From Pseudomonadales bacterium (lineage in GTDB: Bacteria; Pseudomonadota; Gammaproteobacteria; Pseudomonadales; Azotimanducaceae), in NCBI GenBank assembly GCA_019634925.1, contig JAHCAL010000001.1:1-64000 (forward strand): a stretch of DNA of 64,000 nucleotides. Direction: 5' to 3'. This document shows, one piece after another, positions 17,555 through 26,768 of this stretch. Position 1 is the first letter of the stretch. Every line of letters starts with the position of its first letter. A model generated the notes under the pieces. It saw only the letters and a list, made by a program, of their open reading frames with translations, was not told where the DNA came from and did no database searches. The translations under genes and the position numbers were made by a program.

Positions 17555-18286
17555 GTGAAGCCGTGGTTCGTTCGTTTCGTTCTGGCGGTCGCCGTCACTT
17601 CGATGACTTCGGCGGTCGCCGTCGCGCAGAACGCGCCCGCCGCCGACTCTCGCATCGTCCAGAGCCGGGACAGGGCCGCCATCGACGCCGATCTCGACGA
17701 ACGCCTGGCGCGGGATTGGGGACTGCAAACCGAAGAGTGGGCGCGCTACCGGCAGTTGATGCAGGGGCCGCTGGGCGTGTACTCGCCGGGCCTCGATCCC
17801 TTCACCGCCCTGGGCATCGAAGCGCGCACGGACGAGGAGCGCCGCCGCTACGCGGAGCTTCAGGTGCAGGCCGAGGCCCGCCGCGTCGAGAAGCTGCTGG
17901 CGTACCAGCGTGCCTATGACGACGCCTGGAAGCGGCTCCATCCCACGCTTCAGCCCGTCGTCCTGACCGATGCCGGTGCCACTCCCGCCACGTCCGGCGC
18001 CCTGGGCCGGCTGGCGGTCTTCGTCAAGGACGACTGCCCGCCCTGCGAACAGCGCGTGCGGCAATTGCAGACCGCAGGCACGGCCTTCGATCTCTACATG
18101 GTCGGCAGCCGCCAGGACGATGCGCGCATCCGGCAATGGGCGGCCAAGGCGGGCATCGAACCGGCCAAGGTGCGCGCACGGACCATCACCCTGAATCACG
18201 ACGCCGGCCGGTGGCTGTCGATCGGTGTGCCGGGCGAGCTGCCGGCCGTCGTGCGCGAGGTCAACGGGCAATGGCTGCGTCAGTGA
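17555..18286 (+). CDS. PFL_4693/TIGR03759-family ICE protein, thioredoxin-like
   Basis: A 243-residue exported protein with an N-terminal signal peptide cleaved near AVAQ. The helical part RDWGLQTEEWARYRQLMQGPLGVYSPGLDPFTALGI is diagnostic for the family, and a C-terminal thioredoxin-like part carries a CPPC pair (about 162-165). It probably assists disulfide formation or scaffolding of the periplasmic transfer machinery. It begins with GTG behind TAGGAGG. It overlaps the following transglycosylase gene by 16 bp. Confidence 0.85.
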   Translation: MKPWFVRFVLAVAVTSMTSAVAVAQNAPAADSRIVQSRDRAAIDADLDERLARDWGLQTEEWARYRQLMQGPLGVYSPGLDPFTALGIEARTDEERRRYAELQVQAEARRVEKLLAYQRAYDDAWKRLHPTLQPVVLTDAGATPATSGALGRLAVFVKDDCPPCEQRVRQLQTAGTAFDLYMVGSRQDDARIRQWAAKAGIEPAKVRARTITLNHDAGRWLSIGVPGELPAVVREVNGQWLRQ

Positions 18287-18855
18287 GCCTTTGCCGGGTA
18301 GGCGTCCTGTGCCTGCTCTGTCTCACCGCCTGGACCGCGCCCGCCCAAGCGCGGGAGATTCCGCCGCCGGCCTATCAATTGGCCGCGCACGACGCCGGCA
18401 TTCCCTCGGCGGTGCTGTACGCCGTGGCCTTGCAGGAAAGCGGCATCGCGCTGCGTGGACGGCGAACTCCGTGGCCCTGGACCTTGAATGTCGCCGGCCA
18501 AGCACGCCGGTTCCAGACCCGCGAGGCCGCCTGCGCGAACCTGCGGCGCGCGCTGCGGGAGGTGCCGGCGACGCGCATCGACGTTGGCCTGGGGCAGATC
18601 AACCTCGGCTACCAGGCACACCGTTTCGATCACCCCTGCGAACTGTTGGACCCGTACCGGAATCTCGCGGTCGCCGCCGCGATCCTGCACGAACACCACA
18701 GGCCCGGCGATGACTGGCTGCTCGCCATCGGCCGCTATCACCGCCCCGCCGGTGGCGCACCGGCCGCCCGCTACCGCCACAGTGTTCAAAAACATCTGGC
18801 GCGCGTGCAGGGCAGCCCCGTTCCGTCCATCGCATCGAGGAGTCATCGACCATGA
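18271..18855 (+). CDS. lytic transglycosylase, SLT type
   Basis: A 194-residue exported muramidase-like enzyme that opens peptidoglycan for the conjugative channel. The signal peptide ends near AQA, and the catalytic Glu lies in YAVALQESG (about 45). The goose-lysozyme-like motifs VGLGQINLGY and NLAVAAAILHEH follow. The start ATG is inside the end of the upstream gene; frames reaching back to 18136 overlap it much further and are not credible. Equivalent to VirB1/PilT-type transglycosylases. Confidence 0.87.
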   Translation: MAASVSLCRVGVLCLLCLTAWTAPAQAREIPPPAYQLAAHDAGIPSAVLYAVALQESGIALRGRRTPWPWTLNVAGQARRFQTREAACANLRRALREVPATRIDVGLGQINLGYQAHRFDHPCELLDPYRNLAVAAAILHEHHRPGDDWLLAIGRYHRPAGGAPAARYRHSVQKHLARVQGSPVPSIASRSHRP

Positions 18856-19388
18856 AAATCCGCCTGTGCGTACTGTCGCTGCTGGGTCTGCTGACCCTCA
18901 CCGCCCATGCCGCCGACCAGACCCTTGTTGTCGTCGAGGATCGGGGCGGCGCGTCCGCCTTGCCCTACTACCAGGCGCTGAACCTCCAGCCCCGAAACCC
19001 TCGCCAGGCACTACCGCCACCGCACATCGAGGTGCCGCCGCTGCCGGGGGAACGCCACAGCGAGGCCGACATGCTGCCGGTGCGTTCGACGCTGCTGACG
19101 CCGGGCACGGTGGAGCGCCGGGTGATCGAAGCGCCGGGGCTGCGCCCGCTGTTCCTCGTCGGTGATGACGAACGCTCACGCGCCTGGCTGCGTCAGCGCG
19201 TGGAAGTCTTGCGCGAACTCGGCGCGGTCGGCCTCGTGGTCAACGTCGAGTCCCAGGTCGCGCTGGATGCCCTGCGACGCCTGGCGCCGGAACTGATCCT
19301 GTCCCCGGTCTCCGCCGACGACCTCGCCCGACGGCTCGGCATCCGCCACTACCCCGTGCTCATCACCGCCACGGGGATCGAGCAGTGA
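18852..19388 (+). CDS. PFL_4695/TIGR03765-family ICE protein
   Basis: A 178-residue exported protein, signal peptide to about residue 20 (HAADQTLVVVEDRGG). The family hallmark is ALPYYQALNLQP, and later LLTPGTVERRVIEAPGLRPLFLVGDDERSRAWL and a C-terminal thioredoxin-fold-like region without a CxxC pair (LGIRHYPVLITATGIEQ). Precise function unknown; it always neighbours TraD in this ICE class. ATGA overlap with the transglycosylase gene; TraD starts 1 bp after its stop. Confidence 0.85.
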   Translation: MKIRLCVLSLLGLLTLTAHAADQTLVVVEDRGGASALPYYQALNLQPRNPRQALPPPHIEVPPLPGERHSEADMLPVRSTLLTPGTVERRVIEAPGLRPLFLVGDDERSRAWLRQRVEVLRELGAVGLVVNVESQVALDALRRLAPELILSPVSADDLARRLGIRHYPVLITATGIEQ

Positions 19389-19389
19389 C

Positions 19390-21555
19390 ATGGCCCAGCC
19401 GCATTCGGTGGAAGTCCTGCTGCGTCCGGCGGTCGAGCTTTACACCGTCGCGGTCTGCCTCGGCGCCGCCGTTCTCTGCCTCGCCGCGCCTTGGTCGCTG
19501 GCACTGAGCCCGCTGGTGGGCCTGGCCGGTGCGCTGGCCTTTCTGACCTTCGGCACCATCCGCTTCTATGAAGCCTGGGCGATCCTGCGCTATCGCCGCA
19601 ACATTCGCCGCATACCGCGCTACGTGATGGCCAGCCGCGACGTGCCGGTGAGCCAGCAGCGGCTGTTCGTGGGCCGGGGTTTTCGCTGGGATCAGCGCCA
19701 CACCCACAGGCTGATGCAGACCTACCGGCCGGAGTTTCGCCGCTACGTCGAGCTGACACCGCTCTACCGATCCGTGCGCCGGCTGGAGGAGCGATTGGAG
19801 TTCGCGCCTTTCCCGCTGCCTCTGCTGGCCCGCGTGACTGCGTGGGACAACCCGTTGAACCCGGCGCGGCCGCTGCCGCCGGTCGGCGGCCTGCCACGGT
19901 TGCACGGCATCGAACCGCACGAGGTCGATGTGTCGCTGCCGCTGGGCGAGCGTGTCGGCCACACGCTGGTGCTCGGCACCACCCGTGTCGGCAAAACCCG
20001 GCTGGCCGAACTGTTCATCACCCAGGACATCCGCCGCAAGGTCAATGGCGAGCACGAGGTCGTGATCGTCTTCGATCCCAAGGGCGACGCGGACCTGTTG
20101 AAAAGAATGTACGTGGAGGCCCAGCGCGCCGGACGCGCAGGGGAGTTCTATTGCTTTCATCTCGGCTGGCCGGATATCAGCGCGCGGTACAACGCGGTGG
20201 GTCGCTTCGGACGGATTTCGGAGGTCGCCACGCGCATCGCCGGCCAGCTCTCCGGCGAAGGCAACAGCGCAGCGTTTCGCGAGTTCGCCTGGCGCTTCGT
20301 GAACATCATCGCGCGCGCCCTGGTGGAGTTGGGACGACGCCCGGACTACCTGCTGATCCAGCGCCACGTCGTCAACATCGATGCCCTGTTCATCGAATAC
20401 GCGCAGCACTTCTTCGCCAAGGCTGAACCGAAGGCCTGGGAAGTCATCGTCCAGCTCGAAGGCAGGCTGAACGACAAGAACATTCCCCGTCACATGATCG
20501 GGCGGGAAAAGCGCGTGGTGGCGATCGAGCAGTACCTGTCGCAGGTGCGCATCTACGACCCGGTGCTCGATGGCCTGCGTTCGGCGGTGCGCTACGACCG
20601 CACCTACTTCGACAAGATCGTCGCCTCGCTGCTGCCGCTGCTGGAAAAGCTCACCACGGGCAAGATCGCGCAACTGCTGGCGCCGAACTATGCCGATCTC
20701 GATGATCCGCGGCCGATCTTCGATTGGTTGCAGATCATCCGCAAACGCGCGGTGGTGTATGTGGGCCTGGATGCGCTCTCGGACGCCGAGGTCGCGGCGG
20801 CCGTGGGCAATTCGATGTTCAGCGATTTGGTTTCGGTCGCTGGACACATCTACAAGTTCGGCATCGACGACGGCCTGCCCGGCGCCTCGACCGGCGCCAA
20901 GGTGCCGATCAACGTGCATGCCGACGAGTTCAACGAATTGATGGGCGATGAATTCATCCCCATGGTGAACAAGGGCGGTGGCGCCGGTATGCAGGTCACG
21001 GCGTACACGCAAACACTCAGCGACATCGAGGCGCGCATCGGCAACCGCGCCAAGGCCGGCCAGGTCATCGGCAACTTCAACAACCTGTTCATGTTGCGCG
21101 TGCGGGAGACGATCACCGCCGAGCTGCTGACCCGGCAGTTGCCCAAGGTCGAGGTGTACACCACCTCGATCGTCAGTGGCGCGACGGATACCTCCGATCC
21201 CCAGGGGCACACCGCGTTCACGTCCAACACGCAGGACCGCATCACCACCACCAGCGTGCCGTTGATCGAACCGGCGCACGTGGTCAATCTGCCGAAGGGG
21301 CAGGCCTTCGCGCTGCTCGAAGGCGGCAACCTGTGGAAGATCCGCATGCCGCTGCCCGCGCCCGACGCCGACGAGGCCATGCCCAAGGACTTGCAGGAAC
21401 TGGCCGGCTACATGCGTCAGCACTACGTCGATGCCGGCGACTGGTGGGAAAGCCAGGGCCTGTCGGCGCTGCAGCACGAAGCGCTGCCGGCAGACCTGCT
21501 CGACGACTTCAAGCAAATGGCCTTCGCCGATACTGCCGAGGATGGAAGGGCATGA
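19390..21555 (+). CDS. traD: TraD conjugative coupling ATPase, SXT/TOL subfamily
   Basis: Type IV coupling protein of 721 residues that links the relaxosome to the secretion channel. Two N-terminal membrane helices (about 15-60), Walker A LGTTRVGKTRL (about 195-205), Walker B VIVFDPKGDADL (about 225-236), and later DEFNELMG with a QTLSDIEARIG arginine-containing segment. The length and the TraD/TOL-type order fit TIGR03743. It is embedded in the operon, with the next gene overlapping at ATGA. Confidence 0.93.
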   Translation: MAQPHSVEVLLRPAVELYTVAVCLGAAVLCLAAPWSLALSPLVGLAGALAFLTFGTIRFYEAWAILRYRRNIRRIPRYVMASRDVPVSQQRLFVGRGFRWDQRHTHRLMQTYRPEFRRYVELTPLYRSVRRLEERLEFAPFPLPLLARVTAWDNPLNPARPLPPVGGLPRLHGIEPHEVDVSLPLGERVGHTLVLGTTRVGKTRLAELFITQDIRRKVNGEHEVVIVFDPKGDADLLKRMYVEAQRAGRAGEFYCFHLGWPDISARYNAVGRFGRISEVATRIAGQLSGEGNSAAFREFAWRFVNIIARALVELGRRPDYLLIQRHVVNIDALFIEYAQHFFAKAEPKAWEVIVQLEGRLNDKNIPRHMIGREKRVVAIEQYLSQVRIYDPVLDGLRSAVRYDRTYFDKIVASLLPLLEKLTTGKIAQLLAPNYADLDDPRPIFDWLQIIRKRAVVYVGLDALSDAEVAAAVGNSMFSDLVSVAGHIYKFGIDDGLPGASTGAKVPINVHADEFNELMGDEFIPMVNKGGGAGMQVTAYTQTLSDIEARIGNRAKAGQVIGNFNNLFMLRVRETITAELLTRQLPKVEVYTTSIVSGATDTSDPQGHTAFTSNTQDRITTTSVPLIEPAHVVNLPKGQAFALLEGGNLWKIRMPLPAPDADEAMPKDLQELAGYMRQHYVDAGDWWESQGLSALQHEALPADLLDDFKQMAFADTAEDGRA

Positions 21556-22301
21556 GCGATCCGGCCGTCGCGGCGCAACGCCAGCAGGTACGCCAGAGAG
21601 GTTTTCTCGCCAGCCTTGTCACCTTGCCGTTTCGCTTCTTCGGCGTGCTGTGCGGGTCGCTGCTGCTGTGCATCCTGGTCGAGTGGATCGGCATGCACCT
21701 GTTCTGGCCGGAACAGGGATGGCGCCACGCGCAAGACATGGTGGCCTACGAGCTGGACCAGCTATCGACCTACTTCACGCGTAGCGTGGTGGTGCAGGAA
21801 CCGGGGCGCACCGCCCATCGGATTGTCGAGTGGGCGTATGAATGGGTCTTCCTCAAGACCGGGCTGCTGGAGTGGGTGCAGAACGCCTCCGCACAGGCCA
21901 GCGCCGGCAGCCACGGTCAGACCAGGGATTTCCGCTACTACCTGAGCCAGGTCTACGTCTACCTGGAAAGCTATCTGATCGCGGCGGCGTACACGGTGCT
22001 GGTGTTCCTCGTGCGCCTGCTGGTGCTGTGCCTGATGCTGCCACTGTTCCTCATGGCGGCTTTCACCGGCCTCGTGGACGGCCTGGTACGCCGTGACATC
22101 CGCCGCTTCGGCGCGGGGCGCGAATCCGGCTTCGTCTATCACCGCGCCAAGGCGTCCTTGATACCCCTGGTGGTACTGCCGTGGGCGGTCTACCTCGCGT
22201 TGCCGATCAGCGTGAGCCCGATCCTGATTCTGCTGCCCAGCGCCGTCCTGCTGGGCGTGGCCGTGGACGTGGCCGCCGGGAGCTTCAAGAAGTACCTCTA
22301 G
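21552..22301 (+). CDS. PFL_4697/TIGR03747-family membrane protein
   Basis: A 249-residue integral membrane protein with about four helices (for example RFFGVLCGSLLLCILVEWIGMHLFW, AAYTVLVFLVRLLVLCLMLPLFLMAAFTGLVDG, and two at the C-terminus). The segment GLVDGLVRRDIRRFGAGRESGFVYHRAKA is the family signature. It probably partners TraD in the inner membrane. The start is the ATG overlapping the TraD stop. The operon appears to pause after this gene: 115 bp of non-coding sequence follows. Confidence 0.85.
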   Translation: MSDPAVAAQRQQVRQRGFLASLVTLPFRFFGVLCGSLLLCILVEWIGMHLFWPEQGWRHAQDMVAYELDQLSTYFTRSVVVQEPGRTAHRIVEWAYEWVFLKTGLLEWVQNASAQASAGSHGQTRDFRYYLSQVYVYLESYLIAAAYTVLVFLVRLLVLCLMLPLFLMAAFTGLVDGLVRRDIRRFGAGRESGFVYHRAKASLIPLVVLPWAVYLALPISVSPILILLPSAVLLGVAVDVAAGSFKKYL

Positions 22302-22416
22302 CGTCCGCGTGCAGTGCGCCCAAGGAATGCGGTGGATCGGCCGTTCTTATTGATTGCGGAAACGCATCCCTTCTCGCCGCAGCATCACGCCATCCATACA
22401 ACTTTCGGATCGCGCG

Positions 22417-22767
22417 ATGAGCACGACGGCCAACACAGCATTCGTCCGGTGGCGCGCGCTGGCTCCAGCCCTGGCCTGCCTGCTGCTGGTCACGCCAAGC
22501 GCGTTCGCCGCTGACAACGCTTCCGAGCATGCGCAGCTCGCCGCGCTCGTGCGTCAGCTCGACATGCTCGACCGGCTGGCCGAGCACAGCGAGCGCCTGC
22601 CGAAGCAGGACACCTCCCGCTATCACTTCGACTACGCGCGACTGCGCGAGGACATCGAGCGTGTCCGCAGCGGCATCCGCGACTACCTGACGCCGCAGCG
22701 CGCACAGCCGCGCGACCCCACAACGCTGATCGGCGATTACCGCCAAGAGGCGGAGGACGCGCCATGA
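22417..22767 (+). CDS. RAQPRD-family ICE protein
   Basis: A 116-residue exported protein containing the eponymous RAQPRD sequence (TPQRAQPRDPTTLIGDYR) near the C-terminus, after a helical domain (LVRQLDMLDRLAEHSERL...YHFDYARLREDIERVRSGIRDYL). Signal peptide to about 32. Matches TIGR01690 by that motif. The role within the T4SS is unknown. The start is the ATG at 22417; an in-frame ATG at 22354 would add 21 residues that do not look like a signal peptide. Confidence 0.88.
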   Translation: MSTTANTAFVRWRALAPALACLLLVTPSAFAADNASEHAQLAALVRQLDMLDRLAEHSERLPKQDTSRYHFDYARLREDIERVRSGIRDYLTPQRAQPRDPTTLIGDYRQEAEDAP

Positions 22768-22997
22768 CGAGCGATCAGGTCGCCGCCTTTCAGGCCAACA
22801 GCGGCTTCGGCCCTTCGGATGTTTCCGTCGTCCTGGTCGGCGGCGTGTTCGTCGTGCTGTTGCTGTGGGGCGTCTGGGCACTGCGCACCGCCTATGTCGG
22901 CTGGGCCGAAGACAGCATCTCCCAGCGCCAGTTCCTCGGCGTCGCGGTGCGGTTCGTCGCGATGTACGTCGTGCTGACGTTTTTCCTTCTCTCTTGA
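22764..22997 (+). CDS. PFL_4701/TIGR03758-family small membrane protein
   Basis: A 77-residue protein with two membrane helices (VSVVLVGGVFVVLLLWGVWAL and LGVAVRFVAMYVVLTFFLLS) joined by a short loop containing AYVGWAEDSIS. Conserved in this ICE class between RAQPRD and PFL_4702; possibly a TrbC/pilin-related or assembly protein. ATGA overlap with the upstream gene. Confidence 0.82.
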   Translation: MTSDQVAAFQANSGFGPSDVSVVLVGGVFVVLLLWGVWALRTAYVGWAEDSISQRQFLGVAVRFVAMYVVLTFFLLS

Positions 22998-23015
22998 CGC
23001 AAAGAGGATTCCGCC

Positions 23016-23384
23016 ATGACTTTCCATTCCATCTCCACTCGCTTCGCCCGCCTGGCCGGCCTGCCCGCCGTCGCCGTGATCTCCGCGAGCCTGTCGCCGA
23101 TCGTGCAGGCCCAGGGCCTGCCGACCATCGAAGACCCGTCGCGGGGCACCGGCAGCGGCATCATGGAGACGCTGCGCAATTACGGTTACGACATCGTGAT
23201 GCTGGTCGCGCTGCTCGTGGTCGCCTCGATGTTCGTCGGCGTCTGCTACCACGCCTACAGCACCTATTCGGAGATTCACACCGGCCGCAAGACCTGGGGC
23301 CAATTCGGTTTGACGGTCGCGATCGGCGCGATCCTGCTGGTCGTGGGCATCTGGCTGCTCACCGAAGCCACCGGCGTCCTCTAG
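23016..23384 (+). CDS. PFL_4702/TIGR03745-family membrane protein, pilin-like
   Basis: A 122-residue exported protein, signal peptide with cleavage near VQAQ, then two hydrophobic helices (DIVMLVALLVVASMFVGVCYHAY and GLTVAIGAILLVVGIWLLTEATGVL). Size, signal and two-helix layout resemble VirB2/TrbC-type conjugative pilins; the pilin role is inference. AAAGAGGA at 23001-23008 supports the start. Confidence 0.82.
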   Translation: MTFHSISTRFARLAGLPAVAVISASLSPIVQAQGLPTIEDPSRGTGSGIMETLRNYGYDIVMLVALLVVASMFVGVCYHAYSTYSEIHTGRKTWGQFGLTVAIGAILLVVGIWLLTEATGVL

Positions 23385-23397
23385 GGAGACCGGAGCA

Positions 23398-23796
23398 ATG
23401 TCGGGGAGCCAGGACCGCCTGCACGACGGCACGGTGACTTTCTTGCCGCATCGTCTGAACCGTCAGCCCGTGGTGGTGCGCGGGCTGACGGCCGACGAAC
23501 TGTGGGTCTGCGTAGGGCTCTCCGCCACGGTCGGCCTGGTGTTGGGCATTCCGCTGGCGTGGCTGGCGTCCACGCTCGCAATGGTGCCGACCCTGATCGT
23601 GGCGGCCATCGGCATGGGCGTGTTCGTTGGCGGTGGCGCGTTGCGACGCCACAAGCGGGGGCGTCCCGACACCTGGCTGTACCGGCACCTTCAGTGGTGG
23701 ATCGCGCTGCGCCATCCCGCCCTCGCGCCTTACACGGGCGGCAGGTCGCTGGTCACGCGGTCGGGCTACTGGACGGCGCGCAGGAGTGCGCCATGA
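23398..23796 (+). CDS. TIGR03750-family conjugative transfer protein, TraL/VirB3-like
   Basis: A 132-residue inner-membrane protein. VTFLPHRLNRQPVVVRGLTADELW precedes two membrane helices (VCVGLSATVGLVLGIPLAWLAS and LIVAAIGMGVFVGGGALRR), followed by a cytoplasmic tail RGRPDTWLYRHLQWWIALRHP. The layout is like TraL/VirB3 proteins. It overlaps the next gene by ATGA. Confidence 0.83.
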   Translation: MSGSQDRLHDGTVTFLPHRLNRQPVVVRGLTADELWVCVGLSATVGLVLGIPLAWLASTLAMVPTLIVAAIGMGVFVGGGALRRHKRGRPDTWLYRHLQWWIALRHPALAPYTGGRSLVTRSGYWTARRSAP

Positions 23797-24476
23797 GCCG
23801 CTTCAAGAACGAGATCACGCACCTGCAGGCGCACATCAAGACCTTGCGCATGGGAGCCGGCGCGCTGTTCGTCGTCGCCCTGGTGCTGGGCTTCGGCTGG
23901 TGGAGCGCGCCTCGCGATCTGACCATCCACGTGCCGCCGGACCTGCGTTCTGGCAGCGTGCGCAAGTGGTGGGAGGTGCCGCCGGAGTCGGTCTACGCCT
24001 TCACCTTCTATGTCTTCCAGCAACTCAACCGCTGGCCGACGAACGGGGAGGACGACTACGCGCGCAACATTCACGCGCTGTCGGCCTACCTGACACCCGG
24101 CTGTCAGATCTTCCTGCGGCGCGACTACGAGCAGCGCCGCAGCACGGGCGAACTGCGTCAGCGCGTGCGGGGCATCTACGAGATTCCGGGTCGCGGCTTC
24201 GGCGACGATCCGACGGCGCGCGTCCGCGTGGTGTCCGACCGCGACTGGATCGTCACGCTGGACGTGACGGCCGACGAGTATCACGGCGCCGAACAGGTCA
24301 AGCGCGCGCTGGTGCGCTACCCGCTGAAGGTGGTGCGTCTGGACATCGACCCGGAGCGCAATCCCTTCGGCCTGGCACTGGACTGTTACAGCAGCACCCC
24401 GCAACGCATCGCGCCGCAGGGGGCAGCCGCCTCCGCCGCCGATGGTCCCGGTGGTCCGCAGGGAGTCCCGCGATGA
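23793..24476 (+). CDS. PFL_4703/TIGR03746-family protein, TraE/VirB8-like
   Basis: A 227-residue bitopic protein: cytoplasmic start MSRFKNEITHLQAHIKTLR, one membrane helix (LFVVALVLGFGWW), then a periplasmic domain with VYAFTFYVFQQLNRWPTNGEDDY and ARNIHALSAYLTPGC, as in TraE/VirB8 scaffold proteins. The start is the ATG overlapping the previous stop; longer frames reading through two upstream genes are spurious. Confidence 0.85.
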   Translation: MSRFKNEITHLQAHIKTLRMGAGALFVVALVLGFGWWSAPRDLTIHVPPDLRSGSVRKWWEVPPESVYAFTFYVFQQLNRWPTNGEDDYARNIHALSAYLTPGCQIFLRRDYEQRRSTGELRQRVRGIYEIPGRGFGDDPTARVRVVSDRDWIVTLDVTADEYHGAEQVKRALVRYPLKVVRLDIDPERNPFGLALDCYSSTPQRIAPQGAAASAADGPGGPQGVPR

Positions 24477-25360
24477 AACGTCTTGTCCTCAGCTTTCTGG
24501 CAACCGCCACCTTGACCGTGGGCCTGATCCCGAGCGCTCTGGCGCTGGAGATTCTGCGCTGGGAGCGGTTGCCGCTGGCAGTGCCTCTCGTGGTCGGCCA
24601 CGAGCGCGTGATCTTCATCGACCGCAATGTGCGTGTCGGCGTACCCGCCTCGCTGGGCGACCGCCTGCGTGTGCAAAGCGCCGGTGGCGCCCTCTACCTG
24701 CTTGCCAGCGCACCGATCGAGCCGACCCGCCTGCAATTGCAGGATGCCAACACGGGCATCCTGATCCTGCTCGACATTTCCGCCGAGCCTGGCGAGGCAC
24801 CGCTGGAACCCGTGCGCATCATCGAAGGCGAATCGCACGCGAAGCGCTACGGTGACACCGGCCAGCAGCCGGCCGCCGATGCGGCGCGGCTCCCCGCACG
24901 GGAGACGCCGGTTCCCGTGGTGCTGACGCGCTACGCCGCGCAGAGCCTGTACGCGCCCCTGCGCACGGTGGAGCCGGTGAACGGCGTCGTGCGCGTGAAC
25001 CTGCGCCGCGACCTGGCGCTCGGCACACTGCTGCCGACGCTGCCGGTGCGCGCCAGGGCGCTGGCCGCGTGGCGGCTGGAAGATCAATGGGTGACGGCGA
25101 TCCGGCTGACCAACACGTCCGCCCGGTGGATCGACCTGGACCCGCGCGCCTTGCAGGGCGATTTCGTCACCGCGACGTTCCAGCACCCCGACCTGGGACC
25201 GGCGGGCGATTCGCGCGACACCAGCGTGGTGTACCTGGTGACGCGCGGCCGCGGCCTGGCGCAATCGCTGCTGCCGTCCATCAGTCCCATCGACGCTGCG
25301 CACAACTTGCCGGCCTCCGCAGCGGCCGGCAGCGCGGAAGGAGCCGGCGATGCGCAGTAA
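24473..25360 (+). CDS. PFL_4704/TIGR03749-family protein, TraK/VirB9-like
   Basis: A 295-residue exported protein with signal peptide (ALALEI cleavage region, about 23). The segment LRWERLPLAVPLVVGHERVIFIDRNVRVGVPASLGDRLRVQSAGGALYLLAS resembles TraK/VirB9 beta domains of the outer-membrane core complex. The C-terminal half contains a second beta domain. Operon-coupled on both sides (ATGA upstream, 11-bp overlap downstream). Confidence 0.85.
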   Translation: MKRLVLSFLATATLTVGLIPSALALEILRWERLPLAVPLVVGHERVIFIDRNVRVGVPASLGDRLRVQSAGGALYLLASAPIEPTRLQLQDANTGILILLDISAEPGEAPLEPVRIIEGESHAKRYGDTGQQPAADAARLPARETPVPVVLTRYAAQSLYAPLRTVEPVNGVVRVNLRRDLALGTLLPTLPVRARALAAWRLEDQWVTAIRLTNTSARWIDLDPRALQGDFVTATFQHPDLGPAGDSRDTSVVYLVTRGRGLAQSLLPSISPIDAAHNLPASAAAGSAEGAGDAQ

Positions 25361-26768
25361 CGGTTTGCTCAAGTGGTTGATGCTGCCGATGGCGCTGTTG
25401 CTGGTCTTCATCGGCATCAAGCTGTTTTCCGGCGACCGTGGCGCATCACCGCTCCCCGGCGATGCCGGCGGCCAACTGACGGCGGACGAGATGCGGGCGC
25501 TCGGCATCGAAGGCGACACGCCGCACGATACGGTCGCCACGCTGGTGGCCCAGGTGCGGCAGTTGCGCACCGAATTGCAGACCGCGCTGTCCGACAACCG
25601 CAACCAGCGGGCGGAGAACGACCGCCTGCGTCAACGCGAGCGGTCGATCGAGCAACGTATCCAGAATGTCCTGGACACCGAACGCGCCCAACTGCGTCAG
25701 GATCGCGAACAGGCGGTCAGCGAACGGCAACAGGCCCAGGGGTTGTTGCAGGACTTGCAACGCCAGTTTGAAGGCCTGGGGGGCAGGGCCGGCCACACCG
25801 ACCTGCCGATCGGTCTCGGGCTGGAGGACGGCGACGACCAGCACTTCGGCCGCGACGGCGTGCGCTGGATCGAGCCGGACGACGCCAGGCCCGCCGAAGG
25901 CAGGAGCGGCAGTCGCGGCGGCTTCAGCTTCCCCAACGATTTCAGCCCGGCCGGGGAAACCCTGGACGCCGCATCCGAAACCCTCGGCCGCGCCACCGGC
26001 GGCGCCGTCGGTACGTCGTCGCTTGAGGCGGTCTACACCGTCCCGTCGAACTCGACCCTGATGGGATCGATCGCGATGACGGCACTCATCGGGCGCGTGC
26101 CCATCGACGGCACGGTGAACGATCCCTATCCGTTCAAGGTCGTGATCGGCCCCGACAACCTGACGGCCAACGGCATCGACATCCCGGATGTGGCCGGCGC
26201 GGTTGTCAGCGGCACGGCCTCGGGGGACTGGACGCTTTCCTGCGTGCGCGGGCAAATCCGCTCCATCACCTTTGTGTTCGAGGACGGCACCATCCGCACG
26301 CTGCCGGAAGAGTCCGGTCGCAGCAGCAGCAACCGGAGCGACACCGGCACCCAGGGAGGCCTCGGCTGGATCAGCGATCCCCACGGCATCCCTTGTGTCA
26401 GCGGTGAACGGCGCAGCAACGCCCAGCAGTATCTCGGCACCCAGGCCCTGATCACGGCCGCCGGCGCGGGCGCGGCCTCGCTGATCGACTCGGACAGCGG
26501 CCGGGTGTCCTACGTCGGCAGCGACGGCTCGATCGGGACGGTCGGGATCACCGCCAACGAGGCGATGGGCCGCATCCTGGCCGGCGGGGTGCAGGAGATG
26601 TCGCAGTGGGTGAACAAGCTCTACGGCCAGGCCTTCGCCGCCGTCTACGTCGAGCCGGGCGCCAGGGTCGCCGTGCATATCGAGCAGCCACTCACCATCG
26701 ACTACGACGCCAAGGGGCGCCGGGTCGATCACCGTCTCGGAGGTTCCCATGTCCCGGATCTGGATTGA
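25350..26768 (+). CDS. PFL_4705/TIGR03752-family protein, TraB/VirB10-like
   Basis: A 472-residue envelope-spanning protein: one N-terminal membrane helix (about 7-24), a long coiled coil (about 60-140, QVRQLRTELQTALSDNRNQRAENDRLRQRE and onward), a variable linker, and a C-terminal beta-barrel region (YTVPSNSTLMGSIAMTALIGRVPIDG...VYVEPGARVAVHIEQPLTIDYD), as in VirB10/TraB. It is expected to link inner and outer membranes in the T4SS core. Confidence 0.88.
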   Translation: MRSNGLLKWLMLPMALLLVFIGIKLFSGDRGASPLPGDAGGQLTADEMRALGIEGDTPHDTVATLVAQVRQLRTELQTALSDNRNQRAENDRLRQRERSIEQRIQNVLDTERAQLRQDREQAVSERQQAQGLLQDLQRQFEGLGGRAGHTDLPIGLGLEDGDDQHFGRDGVRWIEPDDARPAEGRSGSRGGFSFPNDFSPAGETLDAASETLGRATGGAVGTSSLEAVYTVPSNSTLMGSIAMTALIGRVPIDGTVNDPYPFKVVIGPDNLTANGIDIPDVAGAVVSGTASGDWTLSCVRGQIRSITFVFEDGTIRTLPEESGRSSSNRSDTGTQGGLGWISDPHGIPCVSGERRSNAQQYLGTQALITAAGAGAASLIDSDSGRVSYVGSDGSIGTVGITANEAMGRILAGGVQEMSQWVNKLYGQAFAAVYVEPGARVAVHIEQPLTIDYDAKGRRVDHRLGGSHVPDLD